IMG/VR virus record: IMGVR_UViG_3300025137_000164
Location: 1-31,666 of that record
Strand: one strand, 5' to 3'
Source of the DNA: a virus
Length of the DNA: 31,666 bases
Within the stretch, counting starts at the first letter, position 1; each line of letters begins with the position of its first letter. Positions 21,789-29,228 of this stretch are shown here, piece by piece. The notes under the pieces were generated by a model. The model was not told the DNA's origin, did not search any database, and saw nothing but the letters and a program-made list of their open reading frames with translations. A program made the position numbers and the translations under genes.

Positions 21789-22085
21789 ATGAAATTTGAA
21801 AAAGTTGATTGGGATCAATTCACAAACACCCAGTTCAAAGGAAAGGTAAAAGCTCGTTACGATAAGTTGCGAGAGCTTTTTGGAGACCCAAAGGTTGGGA
21901 CTTTGTGTGACTATGGCACTCAGGCTGAGTGGTGTCTGTTTTTAGGAGATGATGAAGAACCTGTTCACATCTACGATTGGTACAGTGCGAATAGCCCACC
22001 ATGCAATTACGAGTGGCATATCGGGGGATGCAGTTACAAGGCATTGGATCTGGTGAAAGAAGCGTTGGAGGACAGCCATGTATAA
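21789..22085 (+). CDS. Conserved small phage protein (98 aa), unknown function
   Basis: This 98-aa acidic protein has the pattern RYDKLRELFGDPKVGTLCDY, TQAEWCLFLGDDEEPVHIYD and, near the end, YEWHIGGCSYKALDLVKEAL. I associate this combination (FGxP, AEW, IYDW, WHIGG) with small proteins common in phage early regions and with no assigned role. The start is set by AGAAAGGAAA at 21774-21783. The end overlaps the next gene by 8 nt. Confidence 0.7.
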   Translation: MKFEKVDWDQFTNTQFKGKVKARYDKLRELFGDPKVGTLCDYGTQAEWCLFLGDDEEPVHIYDWYSANSPPCNYEWHIGGCSYKALDLVKEALEDSHV

Positions 22086-22347
22086 GCAACTCAAAGCGTG
22101 GTTGATTAGTTGCATCGAAGAACACCGTCTTGCTATGAAGAAAGAGAGAGAGAAAGCTAGGACTAGGAAATACTACCATGCGAATAAGGAGAAGTTTAAA
22201 AAGCGTACGAGTAAGTATTACCAAGACAATAAAGAAAAGTTTAAGGCTCGGAATAGACTTTACTACTTAGCGAACAGGGAGAAGCTTTTGGAGTATTCAA
22301 AAGAATATTACCTGAAGAACAAGCATCGTAAGAAAGGGGAGAAGTAA
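22078..22347 (+). CDS. Lys/Tyr-rich repeat protein before the HNH gene
   Basis: This encodes 89 aa, strongly basic, with three or four repeats of the form KYYxANKEKFKKR (RKYYHANKEKFKKR, SKYYQDNKEKFKAR, RLYYLANREKLLEY, KEYYLKNKHRKKG). Such repeats form the N-terminal arm of many phage HNH endonucleases. Here the arm is a separate reading frame ending 1 nt before the start of an HNH gene with its own repeats. It is either an independent DNA-binding protein or the remnant of a larger HNH gene split in two. GGAGG precedes the start by 6 nt. Confidence 0.65.
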   Translation: MYKQLKAWLISCIEEHRLAMKKEREKARTRKYYHANKEKFKKRTSKYYQDNKEKFKARNRLYYLANREKLLEYSKEYYLKNKHRKKGEK

Positions 22348-22348
22348 C

Positions 22349-23146
22349 GTGGGTAGAAAAAAGAAAATCTATTTAGATGAAAACGGTAATCCGTGTAAAA
22401 GACACCAAACCCCAGAATTTAAAGCAAAGCGTCAAACACCAGAGTTTAAAGCTAGAGAAAAAGCCAGAAAACAAACACCAGAAGCTAGAGCTAAACAAAA
22501 AGCCTACAGGGAAAGACCAGAAATTAAGGCTAGAGAAAAAGCCAGATACCAAACACCAGAACATAAAGCCAGAAGGAACGCTGAAGCAAAAGATTACTAC
22601 CAAAGACCAGAAGTTAAAACAAAGATAAAAGCTAGACAGCAAACACCAGAATATAAAGCTGAACGGAAAGCTTACGGGCAAACACCAGAGCGTAAAGCTA
22701 AACGGAAAGCCGAGTATCATAAAAAAATCTTTTTAGATGAAAATGGTAACCCGTGCAAAAGACACCAAACGCCAGAATATAAAGCTAAAAGGAGCGCTTA
22801 CGCAAAATCTTACTACTACGCACCAGAAGGTAAAGCGAAAGATCAAGCATATAAAGCATTGAGAAAAGCAGCAAAGCTACAAAGTAAAGTATTGTTAAAT
22901 AAAGCGCAAAGAAAAGCTATAGTTGAAATATACGCAAACCGTCCAAAAGGTTGGCACGTTGACCATATTGTTCCGTTGCAAGGAGAAACAATTACTGGCT
23001 TGCATCACCCAGATAACTTACAGTATTTACCTGCTTGGGTGAATTGCATGAAAAAGAACCGTTGGGATGATTCTTGGGCATCACACACCATGGATACACC
23101 AAGCTTGGAAGAGAAGATAAAAGCCTATAGTCTTGTGCAAGTTTGA
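22349..23146 (+). CDS. HNH endonuclease with a long repetitive N-terminal arm
   Basis: A 265-aa protein with GTG start 22349 after AAGGGGAG. Residues 20-160 consist of about ten copies of a basic repeat of the kind QTPEYKAKRKAY. The catalytic domain is at about 180-240: WHVDHIVPLQG (D205, H206), ITGLHHPDNLQYLPAWVN (H219/H220, N223) and MKKNRW, a complete beta-beta-alpha HNH metal site. It would nick or cut DNA. Its place directly before the terminase genes matches phages in which an HNH protein assists terminase cutting; a selfish homing endonuclease is the alternative. The LDENGNPCKRHQTPE module occurs twice, at residues 9 and 129. Confidence 0.85.
   Translation: MGRKKKIYLDENGNPCKRHQTPEFKAKRQTPEFKAREKARKQTPEARAKQKAYRERPEIKAREKARYQTPEHKARRNAEAKDYYQRPEVKTKIKARQQTPEYKAERKAYGQTPERKAKRKAEYHKKIFLDENGNPCKRHQTPEYKAKRSAYAKSYYYAPEGKAKDQAYKALRKAAKLQSKVLLNKAQRKAIVEIYANRPKGWHVDHIVPLQGETITGLHHPDNLQYLPAWVNCMKKNRWDDSWASHTMDTPSLEEKIKAYSLVQV
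22364..22790 (+). repeat. Internal DNA duplication and short tandem repeats in the HNH gene
   Basis: A segment of about 67 bp at 22364-22430 recurs at 22724-22790, 360 bp (120 codons) later, with scattered and mostly third-position differences. Between the copies lie units of about 30-36 bp beginning with a form of CAAACACCAGAA. The pattern indicates growth by unequal exchange within the gene. Confidence 0.8.
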
Positions 23147-23167
23147 AATGCGTGGCAAAATTCAATC

Positions 23168-23647
23168 ATGCCAAGAAAAAAACGACAAGGAAGACCTCCG
23201 TTTGAGATAAACGATAAAGTTTGTCGGCAGGCTGAGGAGTACGCAGCACAAGGGTTAACGGCTGAACAGATAGCGTTAGCACTAGGGATTGGGGAGTCTA
23301 CTTTGTATGAGAAGCAAGCAGACTTCCCAGAGTTTGCGGAGGCAATAAAAAGAGGCAGAGGTCATGGGATTGTTTCAGTAACTAATGCCTTGTACCAAAA
23401 GGCAGTGGTTGATAAAGATAACACGGCTATGATCTTCTATCTCAAGAACCGAGCAGGTTGGGTTGATAAACAAGAGACTACAACCACGGTAGAACAACGA
23501 CACATCATCGATTTGTCTAGGATAACAGATGAGCAACTCTCACAACTTGAGTCAGTATTTGAACAATCTGTCATTGCCCCAAATCAGAGCCGAAAAAATG
23601 CGGAGGTCATTGAAGGAGTTCACCATGAACTCTTGGCAAACGATTGA
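23168..23647 (+). CDS. terS: Terminase small subunit
   Basis: A 159-aa DNA-recognition subunit of the packaging motor. A helix-turn-helix lies at about residues 30-50 (GLTAEQIALALGIGESTLYE), followed by DFPEFAEAIKRGR and the oligomerisation region with NTAMIFYLKNRAGWVD (about 84-99), a pattern typical of small terminases. The C-terminal tail is acidic and Gln-rich, probably contacting the large subunit. There is no strong ribosome binding site before ATG 23168. The 3' end overlaps the large terminase start by 23 nt. It would bind the packaging site of the phage DNA. Confidence 0.88.
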   Translation: MPRKKRQGRPPFEINDKVCRQAEEYAAQGLTAEQIALALGIGESTLYEKQADFPEFAEAIKRGRGHGIVSVTNALYQKAVVDKDNTAMIFYLKNRAGWVDKQETTTTVEQRHIIDLSRITDEQLSQLESVFEQSVIAPNQSRKNAEVIEGVHHELLAND

Positions 23648-25034
23648 GGCAGGACGGCAGTTTCACGATAACTGGCACATAGACGCAGTATCAGAACATC
23701 TTCAGGCGGTTGTCGAAGGTGACATCAAACGATTGATCATTAACGTACCACCTCGGCACATGAAGTCTATTTCTGTGGCTGTGGCGTTGCCTGCTTGGAC
23801 TTGGACCATACAACCTGATAAGCGGTTCTTGTTTGCAAGTTACGCAAGCTCGCTTTCCATCAGGGATTCTGTGAAGTGCAGAAGGTTGATTGATTCCAAC
23901 TGGTATAAAGAACACTTTGGAAATTGCTTTGAGTTAACTGGCGACCAGAACCAAAAGCAACGGTTTGAGAACAATAAGACAGGGTACAGGATAGCGACCT
24001 CGGTTGATGGTGCATTGACTGGTGAAGGTGGTGACATCATTGTGATTGACGATCCGCACAACGTGAGGGAAGCCGAAAGCTCAACGGTTAGAGAAGGTGT
24101 CTTGGAATGGTGGGATCAAGCGATGCAGACTCGGCTCAACGACCCAAAGACTGGTGCTTTTATTATTATCATGCAACGAGTGCATGAACAGGACCTGACG
24201 GGACACATACTGGCGAACGACACAGGGTGGGATCATCTCTGCCTTCCAGCAAGATATGAGCCAGAACATCCAACACCAAGCCAATCTTCCCTTGGGTTTG
24301 TAGATCCAAGAACTGAGGATGGCGAACTGTTGTGGTCCAGTCGTATCGATGAGAAAACCTTGTCACAACTGGAAACAAGCCTTGGGTCATACGCTTCAGC
24401 AGGACAACTGCAACAAAGACCTATGCCAAAAGGAGGCACGATTCTCAAAAGCAAGTGGTGGCAAGAGTGGGATTCGGACCATCTTCCTGAGATTGAATAC
24501 GTTTTACAAAGTTATGACACCGCATTCTCAACTAAAGAAAAGAGCAGCTATTCTGCCAGAACAACTTGGGGCGTGTTTAAGAAGCATGGTCAGATAAACG
24601 CTATCGTGCTAGAGATGTGGTACGACAGGGTCAATTACCCAGAACTCAGACGCTTGGCTCAGGACTCTTACGACGAGTATCAACCTGACGCAGTATTGAT
24701 CGAAAAGAAAGCAAGCGGTCAATCGTTATTGCAAGATTTGCGTATGGCAGGAATCCCAGTTTTAGAGTATTCACCTGACCGAGACAAAGAAGCTCGCGCT
24801 CATGCTTCCAGTGCTTTATTGGAAGACGGACGGATCTGGTATCCCGCAGATAAACGATGGGCTAAGGATCTGATTTCTATTTGCGCTGCTTTCCCTACAG
24901 GCGATAATGACGATATAGTGGACACCTGCACCCAAGCTTGGTTAAGATTACGCAAAGGCTGGTTCATTACACACAGCGAAGATTACGATGAGGATGATGA
25001 GCCTCGTCCACAAAAGGTAGCAATGTATGGCTGA
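23625..25034 (+). CDS. terL: Terminase large subunit (packaging ATPase and nuclease)
   Basis: This encodes 469 aa from ATG 23625, chosen because AAGGAG ends 6 nt before it; other in-frame starts upstream lie in the small subunit gene without a site. ATPase: a deviant Walker A PPRHMKS (42-48) and Walker B DIIVIDDP (137-144). Nuclease: SYDTAF with D298, VLIEKKASG with E360, and DNDDIVD with D429/D430/D433, the three acidic clusters of an RNase H-like fold. This layout is the Terminase_6 type. The protein cuts concatemers and pumps DNA through the portal. The C-terminus is acidic. It overlaps the portal gene by 8 nt. Confidence 0.95.
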   Translation: MNSWQTIEAGRQFHDNWHIDAVSEHLQAVVEGDIKRLIINVPPRHMKSISVAVALPAWTWTIQPDKRFLFASYASSLSIRDSVKCRRLIDSNWYKEHFGNCFELTGDQNQKQRFENNKTGYRIATSVDGALTGEGGDIIVIDDPHNVREAESSTVREGVLEWWDQAMQTRLNDPKTGAFIIIMQRVHEQDLTGHILANDTGWDHLCLPARYEPEHPTPSQSSLGFVDPRTEDGELLWSSRIDEKTLSQLETSLGSYASAGQLQQRPMPKGGTILKSKWWQEWDSDHLPEIEYVLQSYDTAFSTKEKSSYSARTTWGVFKKHGQINAIVLEMWYDRVNYPELRRLAQDSYDEYQPDAVLIEKKASGQSLLQDLRMAGIPVLEYSPDRDKEARAHASSALLEDGRIWYPADKRWAKDLISICAAFPTGDNDDIVDTCTQAWLRLRKGWFITHSEDYDEDDEPRPQKVAMYG

Positions 25035-27519
25035 AGTCGAAGAAAATGTCGTCCCATTTGCAGACGGAAGACCTGCTGATGGTCTTCAGGTAGAACCATT
25101 TGGAGACTCAGAAGTTTTAATTGGCGACCCAGAGCTTGATGTAATGGATGAGCCAACCTCGGATTTTGACGATAACCTAGCTGAAGTTATTGACGAGAAA
25201 GAGCTTTTGCGAAAAGCCAACTCTTTGGTCTCGGCATATGAAACCGATGAATCGGCAAGAAGTGAGTGGCGCACCAGATACGAAGACGGACTCAAGACCT
25301 TAGATCCTGATGGTGGGCTTGAAGAATCTGATGATGCAAGAGCATCCAGAGGTCTATCGACTGTTGTGCATCCCTTGATAGCAGAAGCTGCGACTCAATT
25401 TAACGCTCGCGCAATCACAGAACTTTATCCCAGTGGCGGTCCAGTCAAGACAACTGTTGTTGGTGACGCTTCCGAAGAAGTCGAAGAACAAGCACGAAGA
25501 GTCCGAGAGTTTATGAATTACCAGCTTACGCAGGAAATGCCTGAGTATTTTGCTGATTTAGACCAGATGCTATTCCAACTTCCCTTAGTTGGTCATGCGT
25601 TTAAGAAGCTGTACTGGGATGTCAATCTAGGCAGACAAGTCTCAATGTTTGTAAAAGCAGAGGACTTTTGCGTAGCTCCAGAATCAAAAGACTTGCAGAC
25701 ATCGCTAAGATACACGCACGTTATTCGATTACCGAAGAACGATTACAACCGATATGTGGAAGCAGGATATTACTTACCCGTACCAACTTACACAGACGTT
25801 ACCGACCCATCAGGCACTGTAACTCAGGAAATTGAGGGAGTTGACGAATACAACAATGACGATGACGTTTTAACTTTGCTAGAGATGCACGTTTACGAAA
25901 CCTTTAACGGCGTTGATGGCATGGGCGACGAAGACAATCTTTCAGACGTTGTTGCTTTACCTTACGTCGTAACTATTGAGATGGGTTCTCAACGAGTGGT
26001 TTCTGTTCGACGCAACTGGGATGAGGACGACGAAGACAAGAGAAGGCGCAATTGGTTTGTGTCGTATCGCTTTTTACCAAGCGTAGGTTTTTATGGCTTT
26101 GGTCTTTACCATATGATTGGTGGGCTAGGCAAAGCAGCAACTGGTGCATTGAGAGCGTTACTTGATTCTGCTGCTTTTGCAAACATGCAAGGCGGGTTCA
26201 AGCTTAAAGGTCGTGTTTCTGGCGGTGAGATGGACATCAACCCCGGCGAGTTTGTGGACCTAGACGCTACGGTTGACGATGTAAACAAGGCAATTATGCC
26301 ACTTCCATTCAAAGAACCCAGTGGCGCATTGTTTAATTTATTGGGTTTGATTGTTGATGCAGGACAACGGTTTGCATCTACCGCAGATTTAAATGTTGGG
26401 GACGCAAACCCTAACGCACCAGTTGGTTCAACGGTTGCTTTGATTGAGCAAGGAAGCAAAGCGTTTAGTGCAATTCACAAAAGATTGCACAACTCACAAG
26501 GGCATGAGTTCAAGTTATTAGCAAAACTTAACTCGGAGAACTTGCCAGAACAGTTTCAGTTTTCAACAAACAGTGGCTCAGAAATTATTTACGCAAGAGA
26601 TTTTGATGATCGAATTGATGTTATTCCAGTCTCTGACCCGAATATCTTTAGCGCAACCCAGCGTATTGCTCAAGCTCAAGCGGTTCTTGAGATGGCACGT
26701 TCTGCCCCAGAGTTGCACGATATTTACGAAGCGTACAAAAGAATGTACGAAGCGGTCCGTATCCCAAACATTGATGAGGTTTTAAAAAAGCCAGAAGAAG
26801 CAGCAAGGCTAGACCCAATCGACGAAAACATGGCGGTTTTGTATGGCAAACCAATCAAAGCGTTCCCAGAACAAGACCATGAATCGCATATTGCAGTTCA
26901 CATTCAGTTCTTGCAAGACCCATCTTTAGGTGGCAATCCTCAGATAAACAAAGCAATCATGCCAATTATGATGGCACATATTGCAGAACACATTGCGTTA
27001 CTGTATCGGACTCGGATGCAAGCAGGAATCAACATGGAGCTTCCGAACTTGCCAAATCTCAGAGATCCCAAGTTCCGCTTTGAGGACATTGACCCAGAGC
27101 TTGATATGCAGATCAGTCAAAGGGCAGCGCAAGTGGTACAACAAGCACCACAGATGAAGCCAATCCCTGCGATGAACATGCAACAAAATCAACAACAGAA
27201 TCCATTGCAATACGCACAACAACTTGCACAACTAGAAGCTCAGTCTTTGCAAGCTAGGACTCAATCACAGATTAACGCAGACCAAGCTAAGGCACAGAAC
27301 AACATTCAGATTAAGCAAGCCGAAGCACAACAAGATATGCAGATCGAAGCTGCGAAAGCTAACGCAGAGCTGCAAGCTAAAATTGCAAAGTTACAAGCCG
27401 AATTGCAAATTGAAAGAGAAAAGAACCAAGCTAAGATTCAAATGGAGCAACAACAAAACCAAGCTGAACTCCAGATGGAACAACAGAAAAGCCAAATGGA
27501 GGCGATGAAAGATGAATGA
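25027..27519 (+). CDS. Portal protein, P22-like, with a long Gln-rich C-terminal helix
   Basis: An 830-aa protein that should form the dodecameric ring at the packaging vertex. Residues about 55-330 match the wing and stem region of large podovirus portals (YETDESARSEWRTRYEDGLK, STVVHPLIAEAATQFNARAI, LPLVGHAFKKLYWD). Residues 360-480 include FYGFGLYHMIGGLGKAATGA and a P/G-rich block with VGSTVALIEQGSK. The last 130 residues are a continuous Gln/Ala/Lys helix (AQLEAQSLQARTQSQINADQ, and so on) that would build a tall barrel like that of P22, whose portal is 725 aa. It follows terminase with an 8-nt overlap. The barrel would project into the capsid, but no capsid gene is recognisable. Confidence 0.85.
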   Translation: MAEVEENVVPFADGRPADGLQVEPFGDSEVLIGDPELDVMDEPTSDFDDNLAEVIDEKELLRKANSLVSAYETDESARSEWRTRYEDGLKTLDPDGGLEESDDARASRGLSTVVHPLIAEAATQFNARAITELYPSGGPVKTTVVGDASEEVEEQARRVREFMNYQLTQEMPEYFADLDQMLFQLPLVGHAFKKLYWDVNLGRQVSMFVKAEDFCVAPESKDLQTSLRYTHVIRLPKNDYNRYVEAGYYLPVPTYTDVTDPSGTVTQEIEGVDEYNNDDDVLTLLEMHVYETFNGVDGMGDEDNLSDVVALPYVVTIEMGSQRVVSVRRNWDEDDEDKRRRNWFVSYRFLPSVGFYGFGLYHMIGGLGKAATGALRALLDSAAFANMQGGFKLKGRVSGGEMDINPGEFVDLDATVDDVNKAIMPLPFKEPSGALFNLLGLIVDAGQRFASTADLNVGDANPNAPVGSTVALIEQGSKAFSAIHKRLHNSQGHEFKLLAKLNSENLPEQFQFSTNSGSEIIYARDFDDRIDVIPVSDPNIFSATQRIAQAQAVLEMARSAPELHDIYEAYKRMYEAVRIPNIDEVLKKPEEAARLDPIDENMAVLYGKPIKAFPEQDHESHIAVHIQFLQDPSLGGNPQINKAIMPIMMAHIAEHIALLYRTRMQAGINMELPNLPNLRDPKFRFEDIDPELDMQISQRAAQVVQQAPQMKPIPAMNMQQNQQQNPLQYAQQLAQLEAQSLQARTQSQINADQAKAQNNIQIKQAEAQQDMQIEAAKANAELQAKIAKLQAELQIEREKNQAKIQMEQQQNQAELQMEQQKSQMEAMKDE

Positions 27520-27991
27520 GCGAGACATGAGAATGGGCGGATTACCAGACATTGACAAATCAATGAGAGAATCCGAAAGAAGACAACTTCAAGGACTAAG
27601 AAGAGAACCCGAAAGAAGACAACTTGAAGGACTAAGAGAATCAGAAATAAGACAACTTGAAGGACTAAGAGAATCAGAAATAAGACAACTTCTTCCAGAC
27701 ATTGACAAACCAATGAGAGAATCCGAAAGAAGACAATTTGAAACTCCAAACATTGACGGAACAATGTCACTTAGCTCTATAGACCCAGAGGAACTTAGAA
27801 GAATCGATCCTGACCGTCCTTTTATCAAGAACTATGACAGGTTAGAAAATCTTGTTGAAGTGGCAGGCATTCCTCTTGATATTGCTTTGCAGTTAAACGA
27901 CGCTATGCCAGAAGACATAGATGATTTTAGCGAAGAGTACGACAACTTCATAAATATGTTTTTAGAAGCATCAATGGAGAGAGAAGATTAA
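27512..27991 (+). CDS. Repeat-containing hypothetical protein after the portal
   Basis: A 159-aa protein with GGAGG 9 nt before its ATG; it overlaps the portal stop by 8 nt. Residues 10-75 are charged repeats: LPDIDKSMRESERRQ, then three copies of a form of GLRESEIRQLE, then LPDIDKPMRESERRQ again. The C-terminal 70 residues are non-repetitive and acidic, mainly helical (NLVEVAGIPLDIALQLNDAM, then DFSEEYDNFINMFLEASM). Position after the portal is where a scaffold protein would be expected, and a helical, charged, repetitive protein could serve as one, but it is short and I recognise no family. Confidence 0.65.
   Translation: MNERDMRMGGLPDIDKSMRESERRQLQGLRREPERRQLEGLRESEIRQLEGLRESEIRQLLPDIDKPMRESERRQFETPNIDGTMSLSSIDPEELRRIDPDRPFIKNYDRLENLVEVAGIPLDIALQLNDAMPEDIDDFSEEYDNFINMFLEASMERED
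27545..27736 (+). repeat. Nested direct repeats inside the post-portal gene
   Basis: A 42-bp segment at 27545-27586 recurs at 27695-27736 with a single difference. Between them lie two identical 33-bp units (27626-27658 and 27659-27691) preceded by a diverged 36-bp unit (27590-27625). All spacings keep the reading frame, so copy number can change without breaking the gene. Exact identity of the 33-bp units suggests recent expansion. Confidence 0.9.
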
Positions 27992-28208
27992 CTTACCTCC
28001 AATAAACCCAGCAGCTTTTTCGGGTGGTATACCAACGCAGCCAATGCCAATGCCTGCACCCCAACCAAGACCCATGCCACCTAGAAGAAGCAACCCGAAT
28101 CAAGTTGCAGCGAATTACTTGTTACAGAAAATTGCTGATATTAGAAGGCGCACGACAGGAGAAGTTGGCGCATTAACCAGTATGAACTTAGGAGCTTACA
28201 ATGGCTGA
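27987..28208 (+). CDS. Proline-rich small protein with an unusual or internal start
   Basis: The frame is open from 27966 to the TGA at 28206-28208, filling the otherwise empty gap before the 28201 gene. It encodes INLPPINPAAFSGGIP, a Pro/Met-rich stretch, then a helix (NQVAANYLLQKIADIRRR). The first ATG is at 28044 (54 aa, no good ribosome site). An ATT at 27987 lies 7 nt after GGAG (27976-27979) and would give 73 aa; ATT starts are rare. A third possibility is a +1 ribosomal shift from the preceding gene, whose stop is at 27989-27991. The stop overlaps the next start by 8 nt, which supports translation of this frame. Confidence 0.5.
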   Translation: MNLPPINPAAFSGGIPTQPMPMPAPQPRPMPPRRSNPNQVAANYLLQKIADIRRRTTGEVGALTSMNLGAYNG

Positions 28209-28494
28209 GATTAACGTAGAAAACATTGAAGATTTAAACGCTTTGTTTGAAGAAAAGATGGGATTTCCTGCTGATGCAGAAGGTCTTGAGATGACCGAGG
28301 AACAGTTAGTTAACTTTATGTTGCTTTGCCATCAGGCAGAATATGGCATGATGGATGACGATTCTGAAGAAGAGTATGAAGAAATGGATGACGATGGCAT
28401 GAAAGTTAAAGTCATTAAGCTCCATGGTGGCGATGTTGGTTCTATGATGGACGAACTACTAGGACACAGTTCTTCGAGAATGATGGGAAAGTAG
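28201..28494 (+). CDS. Small acidic hypothetical protein (97 aa)
   Basis: The protein is strongly acidic and Met-rich, with EYGMMDDDSEEEYEEMDDDG in the centre and predicted helices on both sides (NIEDLNALFEEKM and VGSMMDELLGH). AGGAG lies 6 nt before ATG 28201. The pI should be very low, in contrast with the four basic proteins encoded right after it. It could act as a scaffold-like or DNA-mimicking partner of those proteins, which is speculation. The family is not recognised. Confidence 0.65.
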   Translation: MAEINVENIEDLNALFEEKMGFPADAEGLEMTEEQLVNFMLLCHQAEYGMMDDDSEEEYEEMDDDGMKVKVIKLHGGDVGSMMDELLGHSSSRMMGK

Positions 28495-28495
28495 A

Positions 28496-28621
28496 TTGCC
28501 CGTCGTCAAAGTAAAAGGCGGTTATCGTTGGGGTAAATCTGGGAAGGTCTATAAACGACGCTCAGATGCCGAGCGACAAGGTAGGGCAATACAAGCCTCT
28601 AAAAGCAAAAGGAAAAAATGA
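28496..28621 (+). CDS. Tiny basic phage protein (41 aa) starting with TTG
   Basis: Starts at TTG 28496, one base after the preceding stop, and ends with TGA 28619-28621. The product PVVKVKGGYRWGKSGKVYKR followed by a Lys/Arg/Ser-rich tail is a pattern I recognise from many phage head-region genes (KGGYRWG, GKVY, AERQGRAI), where it stands next to portal or capsid genes; its function is unknown. It is so basic that binding packaged DNA is plausible. The stop overlaps the next start (ATGA). Confidence 0.75.
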   Translation: MPVVKVKGGYRWGKSGKVYKRRSDAERQGRAIQASKSKRKK

Positions 28622-28776
28622 TGGCGAACAAATCAGTCGAAGCACCCAAAGGTTTTCATTGGATGAAGTCAGGCAAAGGCTATAAGTTAATGAAAGACCC
28701 TTCTGGTGGGTATAAAGCGCATAAAGGCGCAAGCAAGAAAGCGTCTTTTTCAGTACAAGCTGTCCATAAAAAATAA
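28618..28776 (+). CDS. Tiny basic phage protein (52 aa)
   Basis: Starts at ATG 28618 (ATGA overlap) or the next codon, ATG 28621; AAGGA lies 5 nt upstream. The product contains APKGFHWMKSGKGYKLMKDP and GYKAHKGASKKASFSVQAVH, a pattern I associate with marine phage genomes, usually beside the neighbouring 41-aa and 85-aa genes. It is basic and probably binds nucleic acid or is packed in the virion, by inference. The TAA stop overlaps the next start (TAATG). Confidence 0.75.
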   Translation: MMANKSVEAPKGFHWMKSGKGYKLMKDPSGGYKAHKGASKKASFSVQAVHKK

Positions 28777-29033
28777 TGGCTACCTACAAAGGGAAGTCAG
28801 TCAAGCTCAACAGCCCAAGACGAATCGCAAAAGGCGAGACCAGTCATGGCAAAAAGAAATCTGTTGTTTATGTTATGGATGGTGACCGAGTAAAAAGAGT
28901 GACATTCGGCGATCCAAACATGAAGATAAAAAAGAATCAAAAGGGGCGACGAAAGAATTTTAGGGCAAGACATAATTGCGACACCCCCGGTCCTAAAACC
29001 AAAGCAAGATACTGGTCTTGCAAAGCGTGGTAA
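28776..29033 (+). CDS. Small basic conserved phage protein with Cys/His residues (85 aa)
   Basis: This encodes 85 aa: GKSVKLNSPRRIAKGETSHG, VVYVMDGDRVKRVTFGDPNM, KIKKNQKGRRKNFRARHNCD and a C-terminus ending RYWSCKAW. I recognise the family as frequent in marine phages; the role is unproven. The C-terminal RHNCD and WSC residues could bind a metal, though two cysteines and one histidine are too few for a full zinc finger in one chain. It is coupled upstream by TAATG and followed by another basic gene after 3 nt. Confidence 0.8.
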   Translation: MATYKGKSVKLNSPRRIAKGETSHGKKKSVVYVMDGDRVKRVTFGDPNMKIKKNQKGRRKNFRARHNCDTPGPKTKARYWSCKAW

Positions 29034-29036
29034 CAA

Positions 29037-29228
29037 ATGGCGAAAGCAGCAGTAAAAAAAGTAGCAGCAGCAGAGATACGAGCAGCAAAAAGTTTTCTTG
29101 AAAGACGCAAGATATCAAGTAGCGAGTTAAGTCCTAGAAAGTTTGCAAAAACAGCAAAAGACTTAGATAAAAGTTTTGATGAGGTGCTTCGGTTGCTTGC
29201 AATGGAGCTTTCTGGTGGACAAGTTTAA
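29037..29228 (+). CDS. Small basic helical hypothetical protein (63 aa)
   Basis: This encodes 63 aa, with an Ala/Lys-rich N-terminus (AKAAVKKVAAAEIRAAKSFL) and a second helix (DLDKSFDEVLRLLAMEL). It starts 3 nt after the previous gene and stops right before the 29229 gene. The histone-like composition of the first helix suggests DNA contact, but I recognise no family. Confidence 0.65.
   Translation: MAKAAVKKVAAAEIRAAKSFLERRKISSSELSPRKFAKTAKDLDKSFDEVLRLLAMELSGGQV

Noticed and set aside
22373-22720. 115-aa minus-strand frame opposite the HNH gene, rich in Phe and Ser
   Set aside because: It is the antisense reading of the basic QTPEYKAKR repeats. The composition is an artefact of the repeats, and there is no ribosome binding site or neighbouring minus-strand gene.
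22364-22790. Regularly spaced repeats suggestive of a CRISPR array
   Set aside because: The repeats are in frame, diverged, encode one protein with an HNH domain, and lack constant repeats separated by unique spacers.
26106-26459. 117-aa minus-strand frame inside the portal gene
   Set aside because: It lies wholly antisense within a well-supported portal gene, has no initiation site, and has a composition typical of a shadow frame.
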